In this document: positions 42,004 through 51,137 of the stretch, piece after piece
Layout: the number at the start of each line of letters is the position of its first letter
How positions within the stretch are numbered: position 1 is the first letter of the stretch
From: Taklimakanibacter albus
GTDB lineage: Bacteria; Pseudomonadota; Alphaproteobacteria; Rhizobiales; Aestuariivirgaceae
Reading direction: 5' to 3'
DNA length: 64,000 nt
Assembly: GCF_016595235.1 (NCBI RefSeq)
Contig: NZ_JAENHL010000008.1
Span: 2,018,914-2,082,913, forward strand
The notes under the pieces: generated by a model
The model's database searches: none
Told to the model about the DNA's origin: nothing
The model's input: only the letters and a program-made list of their open reading frames with translations
Translations under genes and position numbers: made by a program

Positions 42004-42962
42004 CTCAGGCTTCCTTCGGCGGGCCGGTTCTGCGGTTCGGCATCGTGGATCGGCTGGCCGGCCATGGCCCAGGCCTCGATCCCACCCTGGAGCGGCCGGA
42101 TCTTCTTGAAACCGGCCCGCTTCAGATGCAAGGCGGCGACGGCGGCGGACGCCTCATTGGGGCACGAGCAATAGATGATGATCTCGGCATCACGCGCATA
42201 GTTTTTGGCGACACCAGAAATCTCGTCCGGATGCGCGCCGATCGATCCCGGTATGATGCCTTCCTTACGGCGCATCTCGGCGGTGCGGACATCGAAGATG
42301 ACCGGGGCTTTCCCCGCATCGATAAGGCCGACGAGCTCCTGCGCTGAAATGCGCGCCATCTTGAGCCGCCGGATGAAGAGCTGCCGGTCGATCACCCGGT
42401 AGGCGGCATAGAGAAGCAGAAGGCCGACGACGAGGGCGATGCCATACTCGCCCCAGCGCGCCACCATCTCCAGAGCGGAATCGACCGTGTTGCGGAAGAG
42501 ATGCCCCAGCACGACCGGAAGCGCCACATAGGCCGCGGCGCCCAGCCCATCGAGGAGGAGAAAAGTCGGAATGGCGAGCCTGGAGACGCCGCAGAGAAGG
42601 ACCAGCACCAGCGCAAAGCCCGGAAGGAACTTCACGAAAAGCAGCGCCAAGGCGCCATGATGGGAGAAGCGGTCCTGCGTCCGCCTGACACAATTGTCGC
42701 GCGCGAAGCTCAATTTGCAGACCACCGATAGAGCGCGCTGCCCGAAGCGGGCGCCGGCGGAATAGATGACAAGATCGCCCAACAGCACGCCGGCGATCCC
42801 GATGGCGGTGATCAGAACGAGCGAGTCACCGCCGGCATAACTCAACGCGCCCGCCGCCACGAGGACCGGATAGGACGGCAGCGGCAGGCCGAGCTGCTCG
42901 ATGAAAGCACTCGCGAAAACGAGAATGAGGCCATATTGCTGGACAAGGCTGATGAGGTCCAT
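41985..42962 (-). CDS. DedA membrane protein fused to a C-terminal rhodanese domain
   Basis: A 325-aa fusion. Residues 1-205 form a DedA/SNARE-associated domain (FASAFIEQLGLPLPSYPVLVAAGAL near residue 17, GDLVIYSAGARFG near 62, FVKFLPGFALVLVLLCGVSRL near 108, membrane segments to about 195). Residues 205-310 are a rhodanese domain with DVRTAEMRRKEGIIPGSIGAHPDE and the active loop CSCPNEAS near 270, with Cys in the catalytic position. DedA proteins act in membrane lipid or proton handling; rhodaneses move sulfur or sense thiols. Its place in the tyrosine locus is unexplained. Confidence 0.9.
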   Translation of the reverse strand: MDLISLVQQYGLILVFASAFIEQLGLPLPSYPVLVAAGALSYAGGDSLVLITAIGIAGVLLGDLVIYSAGARFGQRALSVVCKLSFARDNCVRRTQDRFSHHGALALLFVKFLPGFALVLVLLCGVSRLAIPTFLLLDGLGAAAYVALPVVLGHLFRNTVDSALEMVARWGEYGIALVVGLLLLYAAYRVIDRQLFIRRLKMARISAQELVGLIDAGKAPVIFDVRTAEMRRKEGIIPGSIGAHPDEISGVAKNYARDAEIIIYCSCPNEASAAVAALHLKRAGFKKIRPLQGGIEAWAMAGQPIHDAEPQNRPAEGSLSYSASR

Positions 42963-43000
42963 GATCTCACCAGACTATCCCAGCCGGCGGCAGCTGAACA

Positions 43001-43642
43001 TTATATTTCAGTATCGGGTTGCCGTCGGGGGTGGGCGTCCAGGAAAGCCGGCAGCTCCTTGCAGTGCCGGTCGACCGCTTCGATTTTCTTCAAGTGCGAG
43101 ATGTCGATCTTGAAGCGGCGCGCATTGAAGACCTGCGGGATGAGACAGATATCGGCTACCGACGGGCTGTCGCCGAAGCAGAAACGCCCGCCCTCGATCA
43201 AAGCCTCCACTGCGTCGAGGCCACCTTCGAGGATCCAGTGCCGATACCACTCATCCGCCTCCTGCTGCGAATGCCCCAGGGGACCTTTGAGATAGTTGAG
43301 CACGCGAAGGTTATTGAGCGGGTGGATGTCGCAGGCAATCGTCAGCGCCACGGCCCGGGCCTTGGCCGCCAGGACCGGATCGGCGGGAACCAGGCGCGGC
43401 TCGGGGCGGATGGCCTCCAGATAGTCGATGATGGCGAGCGACTGGGTGATGACGGTGCCATCATCGAGCTCGAGGGCCGGGACAAGGCCTTGCGGATTGT
43501 GGGCGCGGTATTCGGGCGTGTTCTGCCGACCGCCCTCCTTCACCAGGTGCACGCCGACCTGCTCGACCTCGATGCCTTTCAGATTGAGGGCGATGCGCAC
43601 GCGATAGGCGGCCGACGAGCGGAAATAGCTATAAAGCTTCAT
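43001..43642 (-). CDS. maiA: maleylacetoacetate isomerase (zeta-class GST)
   Basis: A 213-aa glutathione transferase-like enzyme. The zeta-class motif SSAAYRVRIALNLKG lies near residue 9 with the catalytic Ser, and QSLAIIDYLE near 65. It isomerises maleylacetoacetate to fumarylacetoacetate using glutathione, between HmgA and FahA. The start is ATG at 43642 with GAGGAG upstream; a GTG lies one codon earlier. It overlaps the end of the marR gene by 14 bp, so marR and maiA are one transcript. Confidence 0.93.
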   Translation of the reverse strand: MKLYSYFRSSAAYRVRIALNLKGIEVEQVGVHLVKEGGRQNTPEYRAHNPQGLVPALELDDGTVITQSLAIIDYLEAIRPEPRLVPADPVLAAKARAVALTIACDIHPLNNLRVLNYLKGPLGHSQQEADEWYRHWILEGGLDAVEALIEGGRFCFGDSPSVADICLIPQVFNARRFKIDISHLKKIEAVDRHCKELPAFLDAHPRRQPDTEI

Positions 43643-44087
43643 CACGCCTCTCCTCGAGCTTCAACGCTTTTTCGAGCGCCCCGATGCCTCTGGCGAGGGC
43701 GCGGCCCTCGCTTTCGCTCAAACGTGCCAGAAGATCCCGCTCATAATCGAGCACCAATGGCTCGAGTTGGCGGAATAGCTTACGGCCCGCTGCGGTGAGA
43801 CGGAGATGGAAGGCGCGCTTGTCGTCGGGTGCCCGGATGCTTTCGATGAGGCCCCGCCGGCTCAAAGCCTCGACCGCGCGGCTGATGGTCGATTTATGGG
43901 TGCGGGTCGATGCGACGATGGCCTTGGCGGTCCAGGTCTCGCCCGCCGACAAGGTGGCGAGCACCCGCCATTGCGGGATGTCGATGTCGAAACGCTCGGC
44001 ATAGAGCGTCGCCAGCTGTTCCGAAATCTCCGCCGCCAGCCGGTTCAGCCGGAAAGGCAGGAAACAAGTGAGCGCGAAATCGGCCAT
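43629..44087 (-). CDS. MarR family regulator of the homogentisate genes
   Basis: A 152-aa winged-helix protein: FDIDIPQWRVLATLSAGETWTAKAIVASTRTHKSTISRAVEALSRRGLI (residues 34-82, in parts) is the MarR DNA-binding core, followed by the wing RAPDDKRAFHLRLTAAGR. It diverges from hmgA-fahA across a 23-bp operator and is cotranscribed with maiA. A sensor of homogentisate or maleylacetoacetate is the likely role, as for HmgR-type repressors (inference). Upstream in-frame ATG 44102 and a further start inside the operator exist; 44087 is preferred but lacks a good SD. Confidence 0.88.
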   Translation of the reverse strand: MADFALTCFLPFRLNRLAAEISEQLATLYAERFDIDIPQWRVLATLSAGETWTAKAIVASTRTHKSTISRAVEALSRRGLIESIRAPDDKRAFHLRLTAAGRKLFRQLEPLVLDYERDLLARLSESEGRALARGIGALEKALKLEERRDEAL

Positions 44088-44114
44088 GGCCCATCTTGAC
44101 ATAATTAGTTTCAG

Positions 44115-44137
44115 ATGCAACTATTAGATAGTTGCAT
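44115..44137. promoter_or_regulatory. 23-bp MarR-type operator between marR-maiA and hmgA-fahA
   Basis: ATGCAACTAT-TAG-ATAGTTGCAT, perfect 10-bp arms, 27 bp before the hmgA start and 28 bp before the marR start. Typical size and place for MarR autorepression. Confidence 0.8.
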
Positions 44138-44163
44138 GTAAAACTATTATGATGGAGGCGCCG

Positions 44164-45474
44164 ATGAAGAGCGCGATCCTTGCCGGCTATATGCCGGGCT
44201 TCGGCAACGATTTCGAAACCGAGGCGCTCACCGGCGCCCTGCCCTCCGGCCAGAACTCGCCGCAGCGTTGTGCTTATGGGCTCTATGCCGAGCAATTGTC
44301 GGGCTCGCCCTTCACCGCACCGCGCGGCATCAATGAGCGCTCCTGGCTCTATCGCATCCGCCCTTCCGTCAAACATACGGGGCGCTTCACCAGGACGGAT
44401 ATTCCCTTCTGGAAGACCGCCCCTTGTCTCGACGAGCATGACCTCGCCATCGGGCAATTGCGTTGGGGGCCGCCGCCGATGCCCAATGCGGCGACGACTT
44501 TCGTCACCGGCATCCGCACCATGACGACGGCGGGCGACGTCAATACCCAGACCGGCATGGCGGCCGCGGTCTTCCTCGTCAACCGCTCGATGGAAGATGA
44601 ATATTTCTTCAATGCCGATGGCGAGATGCTGGTGGTGCCGCAATCGGGGGGCTTGCGCTTCTGGACCGAGCTCGGCCGCATCGACGTCACGCCCGGCGAG
44701 ATCTGCATCATCCCGCGCGGCATGAAATTCCGCGCCGAGCTTCTCGACGGTCCGGCGCGCGGTTATCTGTGCGAGAATTACGGCGCCAAATTCACGCTGC
44801 CCGATCGTGGGCCTATCGGCGCCAACTGCCTCGCCAATCCGCGCGATTTCAAGACGCCGGTCGCCGCCTTCGAAGACAAGGAGACGCCGTCCGAGCTCAC
44901 CGTCAAATGGGGTGGCAAGTTCTATGTCACCAGGATCGGCCATTCGCCACTCGATGTCGTCGCCTGGCACGGCAATTACGCGCCCTATAAATATGACCTC
45001 AGAACCTTCTCACCGGTGGGCGCCATCCTGTTCGACCATCCCGACCCGTCGATCTTCACGGTGATGACGGCGCCTTCCGGCGAGGAAGGCACCGCCAATG
45101 TCGATTTCGTCATCTTCCCCGAACGCTGGTCGGTCGCCGAGCATTCCTTCCGCCCACCCTGGTTCCATATGAACATCATGTCGGAATTCATGGGGCTGAT
45201 TTATGGGCAATATGACGCCAAGCCTGACGGCTTCGTGCCGGGCGGCATCAGCCTGCATAATTGCATGCTGCCGCATGGGCCCGATGCGACGGCCTTCGAA
45301 AAAGCCAGCACCGTCGAGCTGAAGCCGCACAAGCTCACCGACACGCTGGCTTTCATGTTCGAGACGCGTTTTCCGCAGCATCTCACTTCATATGCGGCGA
45401 GCGTCGAAACCCTGCAGACCGACTATATCGACTGCTGGGCGGGGCTGACCAAGAAATTCACAGGAGCACCATGA
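44164..45474 (+). CDS. hmgA: homogentisate 1,2-dioxygenase
   Basis: A 436-aa iron dioxygenase. It begins [20 protein letters not shown], typical of HmgA, and has WLYRIRPSV near residue 62 and the metal site region ([19 protein letters not shown] near 330, with His and Glu, and [12 protein letters not shown] near 365). It opens the ring of homogentisate to maleylacetoacetate. Two ATGs at 44149/44152 precede, but GGAGG lies 5 nt before ATG 44164. fahA starts by ATGA overlap. Confidence 0.96.
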   Translation: MKSAILAGYMPGFGNDFETEALTGALPSGQNSPQRCAYGLYAEQLSGSPFTAPRGINERSWLYRIRPSVKHTGRFTRTDIPFWKTAPCLDEHDLAIGQLRWGPPPMPNAATTFVTGIRTMTTAGDVNTQTGMAAAVFLVNRSMEDEYFFNADGEMLVVPQSGGLRFWTELGRIDVTPGEICIIPRGMKFRAELLDGPARGYLCENYGAKFTLPDRGPIGANCLANPRDFKTPVAAFEDKETPSELTVKWGGKFYVTRIGHSPLDVVAWHGNYAPYKYDLRTFSPVGAILFDHPDPSIFTVMTAPSGEEGTANVDFVIFPERWSVAEHSFRPPWFHMNIMSEFMGLIYGQYDAKPDGFVPGGISLHNCMLPHGPDATAFEKASTVELKPHKLTDTLAFMFETRFPQHLTSYAASVETLQTDYIDCWAGLTKKFTGAP

Positions 45475-46478
45475 AGCTTGCATCGCTGAAGGATGGCAGC
45501 CGCGACGGCAAGCTCGTCGTCGTCTCACGCGATCTGACACGCGCCACCGAGGCCTTCAACATCGCCCCCACTCTCCAAAGAGCGCTGGATGATTGGGACC
45601 GGGTGGCGCCCAGGCTGACCGATCTCGCCGAGCAGCTCGAGCATGGGTCGGTGCCGTCCTTCCGTTTCCATGAACACGAATGCGCATCGCCCTTGCCGCG
45701 CGCGTTTCAATGGGCCGACGGTTCGGCCTATGTGAATCACGTCGAACTGGTGCGCAAGGCACGCGGCGCCGAGATGCCGGACAGCTTCTGGACCGATCCC
45801 TTGATGTATCAGGGCGGCTCGGATTCTTTCTTAGGCCCGCGTGATCCGATCACCATGGCGGACGAGGCCTGGGGCATCGACATGGAAGGCGAGGTCGCCG
45901 TGGTGACGGGCGATGTGCCGATGGGCATCTCGTCAAGCGACGCCCGCGCGCGCATCAGGCTCGTGCTGCTGGTCAATGACGTGTCGCTGCGTGGCCTGAT
46001 CCCGGCTGAACTTGCAAAAGGCTTCGGCTTCTTCCAGTCGAAGCCCTCCTCCGCCTTCTCGCCGGTGGCGGTGACGCCCGATGAGCTGGGTGATGCGTGG
46101 GATGGGGCCAAACTCCACCTGCCGCTCCATGTCGATCTCAACGGCAAACCTTTCGGGCGCGTCGAGGCAGGTGAGGACATGACGTTCGATTTCGGCCAGC
46201 TCATCGCGCATGCGGCCAAGACGCGGCCACTTTGCGCCGGCTCGATCATCGGCTCGGGCACGGTGTCGAACAAGGATCCGGAGGGCCGGCGCGGTCATTC
46301 CTGCATCGCCGAATTGCGTATGATCGAGATGATCCGCGACGGGAAACCCAATACGCCCTTCCTGCGCTTCGGCGATGAGGTCCGGATCGAGATGATGGAT
46401 CGAAGCGGCCATTCGATCTTCGGCGCGATCGCGCAGAAGGTGGAGGCGCCTCTGGCCCTTTCGACAAAAACTTTGTAA
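45471..46478 (+). CDS. fahA: fumarylacetoacetate hydrolase
   Basis: A 335-aa FAH-fold enzyme. It starts [21 protein letters not shown] and has [21 protein letters not shown] near residue 80, the metal ligands in [12 protein letters not shown] near 140 and SLRGLIPAE near 175, and [11 protein letters not shown] near 260. It cleaves fumarylacetoacetate to fumarate and acetoacetate, the end of tyrosine catabolism. The frame is open upstream, but the ATG at 45471 gives the family start and the 4-bp overlap with hmgA. Confidence 0.94.
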   Translation: MKLASLKDGSRDGKLVVVSRDLTRATEAFNIAPTLQRALDDWDRVAPRLTDLAEQLEHGSVPSFRFHEHECASPLPRAFQWADGSAYVNHVELVRKARGAEMPDSFWTDPLMYQGGSDSFLGPRDPITMADEAWGIDMEGEVAVVTGDVPMGISSSDARARIRLVLLVNDVSLRGLIPAELAKGFGFFQSKPSSAFSPVAVTPDELGDAWDGAKLHLPLHVDLNGKPFGRVEAGEDMTFDFGQLIAHAAKTRPLCAGSIIGSGTVSNKDPEGRRGHSCIAELRMIEMIRDGKPNTPFLRFGDEVRIEMMDRSGHSIFGAIAQKVEAPLALSTKTL

Positions 46479-46494
46479 AAAGACTTGCGGCCGA

Positions 46495-46527
46495 TCTCCT
46501 TTCGACATATTTATTGTCGAAAGGAGA
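46495..46527. promoter_or_regulatory. 33-bp inverted repeat covering the MerR ribosome binding site
   Basis: TCTCCTTTCGACA-TATTTAT-TGTCGAAAGGAGA has perfect 13-bp arms. The right arm contains AAGGAGA, the SD of the GTG start at 46532, so in RNA the SD would be held in a stem. A further half-like site (CCTTTCGACA) occurs near 46457-46466. Could be a MerR operator, an RNA switch, or both. Confidence 0.75.
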
Positions 46528-46531
46528 CGCC

Positions 46532-46888
46532 GTGAATATCCGTGACCTCATCGCCGCGACCCACATCACCGAACGCCAGATCCGCTACCTGATTTCGGAG
46601 GGGTTCATGCCGCCGCCCGACGGCGGAAGGGCGAATGCCAGCTACGGCCAGCAGCATCTCGATGCCATCCACCGCTACAACCGCCTCCGCGAGCTGGGAT
46701 TTCCGCCCGCCGCCATCAAGCTGATGCTGGAGGCCAAGGAAGGCATCCCCTTTCCGGTCACGCCCGACGTCACCCTCACCATCGCCCCCGGACTGCTCAA
46801 GAGCGGGACCGATCCCCGCCCCATCGTCGCGGCGGTCCAGGCGCTTCTCGAAGACCTTCTCAAGGAGAGTCCCGATGCCGATCGCTAG
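46532..46888 (+). CDS. MerR family regulator
   Basis: A 118-aa protein with a MerR-type winged HTH: IRDLIAATHITERQIRYLISEGFMPPPDGGRANASYGQQHLDAI (near residues 3-46, in parts), helix LRELGFPPAAIKLML and a short C-terminal coil. It lacks Cys residues, so it is not a metal sensor of the CueR or MerR kind. GTG at 46532 follows AGGAG at 5 nt; a TTG at 46514 lies inside the inverted repeat and is less likely. It overlaps the VIT/vWA gene by 14 bp, so the two form an operon. Confidence 0.85.
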   Translation: MNIRDLIAATHITERQIRYLISEGFMPPPDGGRANASYGQQHLDAIHRYNRLRELGFPPAAIKLMLEAKEGIPFPVTPDVTLTIAPGLLKSGTDPRPIVAAVQALLEDLLKESPDADR

Positions 46889-48800
46889 CTCCGCCGTCCT
46901 CCATGATCCGCTGCAGATCTTTCTCGGGCGGCGCGCCGCCGCGCATCCCGTTCCGCTTTCCGGTACCGATTTCGATGTCGTCATCGACGGCGGCCTCGCC
47001 ATCGTCACCACCACCCGCCTCTTCCGCAACACGGAAGAAAAACCGATCGAGGCCACCCTCACTTTTCCGATGCCGGTCCACGCGACGCTCTTCGATCTCC
47101 GGGTGAAGATCGCCGGCCGCGCGCTCATCGCCCGGGCGCAAATCCGCAACAAGGCGCGGTCGACCTATGAAGACGCCATCGAACGCGGCAAATCGGCGGT
47201 TCTCCACGAGGAAGTTCTGCGCGGCATCCATATGCTCTCGGTGGCCAATATTCCGGCCGGCGCGGAGATCGAGGTCAGGACGCAATGGGTCACGACACTT
47301 ACCGTCGTTGCGGCCACGGGGCACTTACGCATCCCGGTCACCGTCGGCGATGTCTATGGCAGGTCGCCACTCGCCGAGTCGGATGATCTCAAAACCGGCG
47401 GCGCGCTTTTGTCCGGCACCCTCACGGTTCACGCCCCCGGCGCACAGGTTCGTCTCGCCGGCGGACCTCTCGCCGATGGAAGAGCGAAGCTTGTCCTGAA
47501 CCGCCCGATCGATCTCGTCATCGATGGCTGGCGCTCAGGGACAGCGCGGGGAACAGCCGCCGATGGCCGCGCCGTGTCTCTCGCGCTGCTGCCGGCGCCC
47601 GCACCGGACGCCTCCCTGAACATCGCCATCCTGGTGGATCATTCAGGCTCCATGCGGGACCAGGTGCGCGCGGGCCGCGACGCCGCGAGCAAGCATGATC
47701 ACGTCGTGGCGGCCCTGCGGAAGCTCGCCAATGGTCTGTCGCCCAACGATGCCGTCGATCTGTGGGAGTTCGACAGCCGCGTGCGCTGGGTCGGCACCGG
47801 CAGGCTCGGCCGGCTTATCGACCACCTCTCGGCGCCCGCGGGCGGAACGGAAATCGGCGCGGCCCTCACGGCGGTGATCCAGGGATCTGTCGCCGACAGC
47901 ATCCTGCTGATCACCGACGGCAAAAGCCACGCGCTCGACGTGCAGGAACTGGCCCGCATGGGTCGCCCGATCAGCGTCGTGCTGGTCGGGGAGGACAGTC
48001 TCGAGGCCAATGTCGGCCATCTCGCCGCGCTGACCGGCGGCGACATCTTCGTGAGCGGCGGCGCTGATCTCGACGACCTTCTCGCGGCTTCACTCGGCAG
48101 CCTTCGCGGTGCCGGCCGCCGGACGGACCCGACGACCTTCCGGCGCTCCGGCATGATGGTGACGGTGAGCCATGACGTTTCTCCCACGGCCGGCGCGCCG
48201 GCCACCACGAGCCGCGCCGTGGCCGCCGCCGCGGCGAGCTTCCTGCTGCCGACCTTGAACGAGGCCGAAGCGGCCGAGCTCGCCGAACGCGAAGGCCTCG
48301 TGTCGCATCTGACCAGCCTGGTCCTGGTCGATGAAGCCGGCGTCACACAGGAGATGCTGCCCGGCCAGCGGCCGGTCGGCCTGCCGGCGCCCGCTCTGGC
48401 CGAGTCCGTCATGGACTTCGCCGAGCTGATGGCGCCCGCACCCGCCATGCTCATGCGCCGCCGCAGCGAGCGTGTCTCGACGAAGCTGGACCATCGGGAA
48501 ACGACCAGAAGGCTCATCCTCAAGATGGACTGGGCGTCCGAGCCTGAGCGTCTTCTGGCCGGCGATCTCACGCAGCTTGCACCGGCGCTGCAGGAGGAGC
48601 TCAAGACACTGGCGCAGCGGGATGGCATGAAAGCGGCCGCCGCCGAGCTCGGCCTTACACCCTTGAAGTTGGTGATCGCTTTGCTCGCTTATCAGGCCGG
48701 CGAGGGCGGCGATCGCGCCGCCGCGCGCATCGCCCGCCGTTTGTTCGGGTTTACCAGCGCGGAACGCATTCGCGCGCTCGCCGCCCTCATCCGCACGTGA
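46875..48800 (+). CDS. VIT and von Willebrand factor A domain protein
   Basis: A 641-aa protein. Residues about 30-150 form a VIT (inter-alpha-trypsin) domain (TTTRLFRNTEEKPIEATLTFPMPVHA, STYEDAIERGKSAVLHEE, SVANIPAGAEIEVRTQW, read in parts). Residues about 248-400 are a vWA domain with the MIDAS motif DHSGS at 255-259. The C-terminal 240 residues are helical, Ala/Leu/Glu-rich and of no family that I recognise. No signal peptide or LPXTG-like anchor is seen, so it is probably cytoplasmic. VIT-vWA proteins bind partners through a metal site; the role here with a MerR regulator is unknown. Confidence 0.88.
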   Translation: MPIASSAVLHDPLQIFLGRRAAAHPVPLSGTDFDVVIDGGLAIVTTTRLFRNTEEKPIEATLTFPMPVHATLFDLRVKIAGRALIARAQIRNKARSTYEDAIERGKSAVLHEEVLRGIHMLSVANIPAGAEIEVRTQWVTTLTVVAATGHLRIPVTVGDVYGRSPLAESDDLKTGGALLSGTLTVHAPGAQVRLAGGPLADGRAKLVLNRPIDLVIDGWRSGTARGTAADGRAVSLALLPAPAPDASLNIAILVDHSGSMRDQVRAGRDAASKHDHVVAALRKLANGLSPNDAVDLWEFDSRVRWVGTGRLGRLIDHLSAPAGGTEIGAALTAVIQGSVADSILLITDGKSHALDVQELARMGRPISVVLVGEDSLEANVGHLAALTGGDIFVSGGADLDDLLAASLGSLRGAGRRTDPTTFRRSGMMVTVSHDVSPTAGAPATTSRAVAAAAASFLLPTLNEAEAAELAEREGLVSHLTSLVLVDEAGVTQEMLPGQRPVGLPAPALAESVMDFAELMAPAPAMLMRRRSERVSTKLDHRETTRRLILKMDWASEPERLLAGDLTQLAPALQEELKTLAQRDGMKAAAAELGLTPLKLVIALLAYQAGEGGDRAAARIARRLFGFTSAERIRALAALIRT

Positions 48801-48810
48801 TCGTGTCAGG

Positions 48811-48843
48811 CTTTCCCTTCTGCCGGACGGGCAGAAGGGAAAG
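48811..48843. terminator. strong bidirectional hairpin terminator
   Basis: CTTTCCCTTCTGCC-GGACG-GGCAGAAGGGAAAG, perfect 14-bp stem with 5-nt loop, in the 55-bp convergent gap between the VIT/vWA gene and the sugar-binding-protein gene. Confidence 0.85.
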
Positions 48844-48855
48844 ACGCGGGAAGCC

Positions 48856-49827
48856 TTACAACAAGCCGTTGTCCTTCATGATCTGATCGGCATTTTCCTT
48901 CGTCACCGTCAGGGTGGGCAGCACGATCTTCTTTTCGATCTTCTCGCCATTGAGGAGCTTGATCGCCTGGCGCAGGCCTTCGGCGCCCGGTGTGGGATAG
49001 AGGAAGGTGGCCGCGAGCTCGCCATTGTGAACCCAGGTCACGCCTTCATTCGGCAGCGCGTCGACGCCGAGGAACTTGATCTCCTTCTCGCGCCCGACAT
49101 CCTTGGCGGCGAGATAAGCGCCATAGGCCATGGGATCATTATGGCCATAGACCATGTCGATCTTCTCATGATTGCGCAGAGCGGTGGCCATGACGTCATA
49201 GGCCGCCGCCTGTTTCCAGTCCGCCGATTGCTGGTCGAGCAGATTTTCGATGCCCTTCTCCTTGTCGGTGAATTCATGGAAGCCATTGTGGCGGTCATGC
49301 GAGGCCTGGGTGCCGAGGCCGCCCCAGATCTCGACCAGCTTGCCCTTGGCGGCGCCCGCACCACCCAGCAGCTTCACCGCATGCTCGCCGGCGGCGCGCC
49401 CGATCACCACATTGTCGCCGCCGATGAATTGCGCGTACCGGTCGGTCTCGACATTGCGGTCGAGCACGATGACCGGGATTTTCGCGTCGATCGCCTGCTC
49501 GACGACGCCGGTCAGCCCCGCCGATTCCTTGGGCGAGATGAGCAGCGCGTTGATCTCCTGGCGGATGAGATTTTCGACATCTGCCACCTGCTTTTCGGTC
49601 TTGTCCTCGCCATCGGTGACGATGAGCTCGACTTCGGGGTGTTTCTTCGCCTCCGCCTCGATGTCCTTGTTGAACTGGACGCGCCAGGGCTCGATAGTGG
49701 TGACCTGCGAGAAGCCGATCTTCCACTTCGCCTGGGCCCGCGCGGGCGCAAAACCCTGCGGCAGATAGAGGGCCAAGGGCGCCCCGGCCGCCAGCATCGA
49801 CACTTTGATAAAGTCACGGCGTTTCAT
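48856..49827 (-). CDS. sugar ABC transporter substrate-binding protein, Tat-exported
   Basis: A 323-aa ribose-type periplasmic protein with a twin-arginine signal (KRRDFIKVSMLAAGAPLALYLP). The mature part has KIGFSQVTTIEPWRVQFNKDIEAEAKKHP, then LLISPKESAGLTGVVEQAIDAKIPVIVLDRNV near 90-120 (in parts), and YGHNDPMAYGAYLAAKDVG near 220. Tat export of a sugar-binding protein is less common than Sec. It is the last gene of the operon (ATPase, permease, binding protein). The ligand is unknown. Confidence 0.92.
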   Translation of the reverse strand: MKRRDFIKVSMLAAGAPLALYLPQGFAPARAQAKWKIGFSQVTTIEPWRVQFNKDIEAEAKKHPEVELIVTDGEDKTEKQVADVENLIRQEINALLISPKESAGLTGVVEQAIDAKIPVIVLDRNVETDRYAQFIGGDNVVIGRAAGEHAVKLLGGAGAAKGKLVEIWGGLGTQASHDRHNGFHEFTDKEKGIENLLDQQSADWKQAAAYDVMATALRNHEKIDMVYGHNDPMAYGAYLAAKDVGREKEIKFLGVDALPNEGVTWVHNGELAATFLYPTPGAEGLRQAIKLLNGEKIEKKIVLPTLTVTKENADQIMKDNGLL

Positions 49828-49841
49828 GGGTCTTCCTCCTG

Positions 49842-51137
49842 TCATGACGATTTCTTGCCATTGTCCGGCTGCACCGCAGCCGACCCCGCTTGCGCCTTCC
49901 GGTCCTGGCTCTTCAGAGACCAGCGGCCGAACAGCCCGTCGAGATTGCGTTCCTGCACCAGCACGGTGACCACGATGATCAGACCCTTGAGCACGAGCTG
50001 GAGGTTGGAATTGATGTTGTGGAGCTGCAGGATATTGGAGAGCAGCCCGAAAATGAGCACGCCGACGATGGTGCCGGCGATGCTGCCGCGCCCGCCCATC
50101 AGGCTGGTGCCGCCGATCACCACCGCGGCGATCGCATCGAGCTCGAGGCCCGAGCCGGCATCGGGTTTGCCCTGGCGATATTGCGCCACATAGAGGATGC
50201 CCGCGATCGACGCGAGCATGCCGGAAAAAGCATAGACGGCGATCTTGACGCGCTCGACCTTGACGCCCGACAGCCGCGTCGCCTCCTCATTGCCACCGAT
50301 CGCATAGACATAACGGCCGAAGGCGGTGAAACGCAGAAGGGCGGCATAGATGATCGCCGCAGCGATGAAGAAAAGGCCCGGCACCGGCGCCACGCCCCAC
50401 AGCATGGAGCGCAGATTGTTGAAGTCGGCGGTGGCGTTGGAGCCCGGATAGACCGGCAGCACGGCGCTGTTCTGGCCGGCGGTGAGACGCGCGATGCCGA
50501 GCGCCGCCACCATCATTGCGAGCGTCACGATGAAGGGCTGAAGCTTCCCGCGCACGATGATGACGCCGTTGAGCGCGCCGAGAAGAAGGCCCAATGCCGG
50601 CACCACGAGCAGCACGGCGATGACGCCGAATTTGGTCGAGACCTGGCTCGCGGCATAAAGCCCGGCGAGGATCGCCGCGATGGCGCCGGCGGCGAGTGGG
50701 ATCCAGATGCGGCGCAAGGGATCGAGTGTCACGGTTTCATGATGGCCGACAGCCGCATCGCCGCGCGCCAGATTGGTGAAAACGAAGCGCGTCAATCCGG
50801 CGAAGATCATGAACGCCACGAAAGCCAGCGCCGGCACCGCCATGGTGGCCGCCGGCGTCCAGCCTTCCTGGGTGAGCAGCATGCCGGTGACGACGGAGGC
50901 GAAAGCCATCAGCGAGCCGACCGACAGATCGATGCCGGCGATGAGAATGACGGTGGTCATGCCGACGGCGGCAAGGCCGATGATCGACACCTGGCGCAGC
51001 ACGTCGGTGAGATTGCCGTAAGAGAGAAAGATGTTCTTGCCGCTCGAGGTTTCGGGCGAGAACAACACGCCGATGGCGAAGATCAGCACGAGGCCCCAAT
51101 AGAGCTTGGTCGCCGACAAAGTGCGCCACAACGTCAT
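49842..51137 (-). CDS. sugar ABC transporter permease (RbsC-type, long form)
   Basis: A 431-aa membrane protein. The family motif VILIAGIDLSVGSLMAFASVV lies near residue 62, the contact loop IGGNEEATRLSGVKVERVK near 285, and GGTSLMGGRGSIAGTIVG near 350. It is longer than usual (about 330 aa) owing to an insertion around residues 115-150 (FTNLARGDAAVGHHETVTLDP) between membrane segments and a polar C-terminal tail. It overlaps the end of the ATPase gene by 4 bp and lies 14 bp before the binding-protein gene. Confidence 0.91.
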   Translation of the reverse strand: MTLWRTLSATKLYWGLVLIFAIGVLFSPETSSGKNIFLSYGNLTDVLRQVSIIGLAAVGMTTVILIAGIDLSVGSLMAFASVVTGMLLTQEGWTPAATMAVPALAFVAFMIFAGLTRFVFTNLARGDAAVGHHETVTLDPLRRIWIPLAAGAIAAILAGLYAASQVSTKFGVIAVLLVVPALGLLLGALNGVIIVRGKLQPFIVTLAMMVAALGIARLTAGQNSAVLPVYPGSNATADFNNLRSMLWGVAPVPGLFFIAAAIIYAALLRFTAFGRYVYAIGGNEEATRLSGVKVERVKIAVYAFSGMLASIAGILYVAQYRQGKPDAGSGLELDAIAAVVIGGTSLMGGRGSIAGTIVGVLIFGLLSNILQLHNINSNLQLVLKGLIIVVTVLVQERNLDGLFGRWSLKSQDRKAQAGSAAVQPDNGKKSS

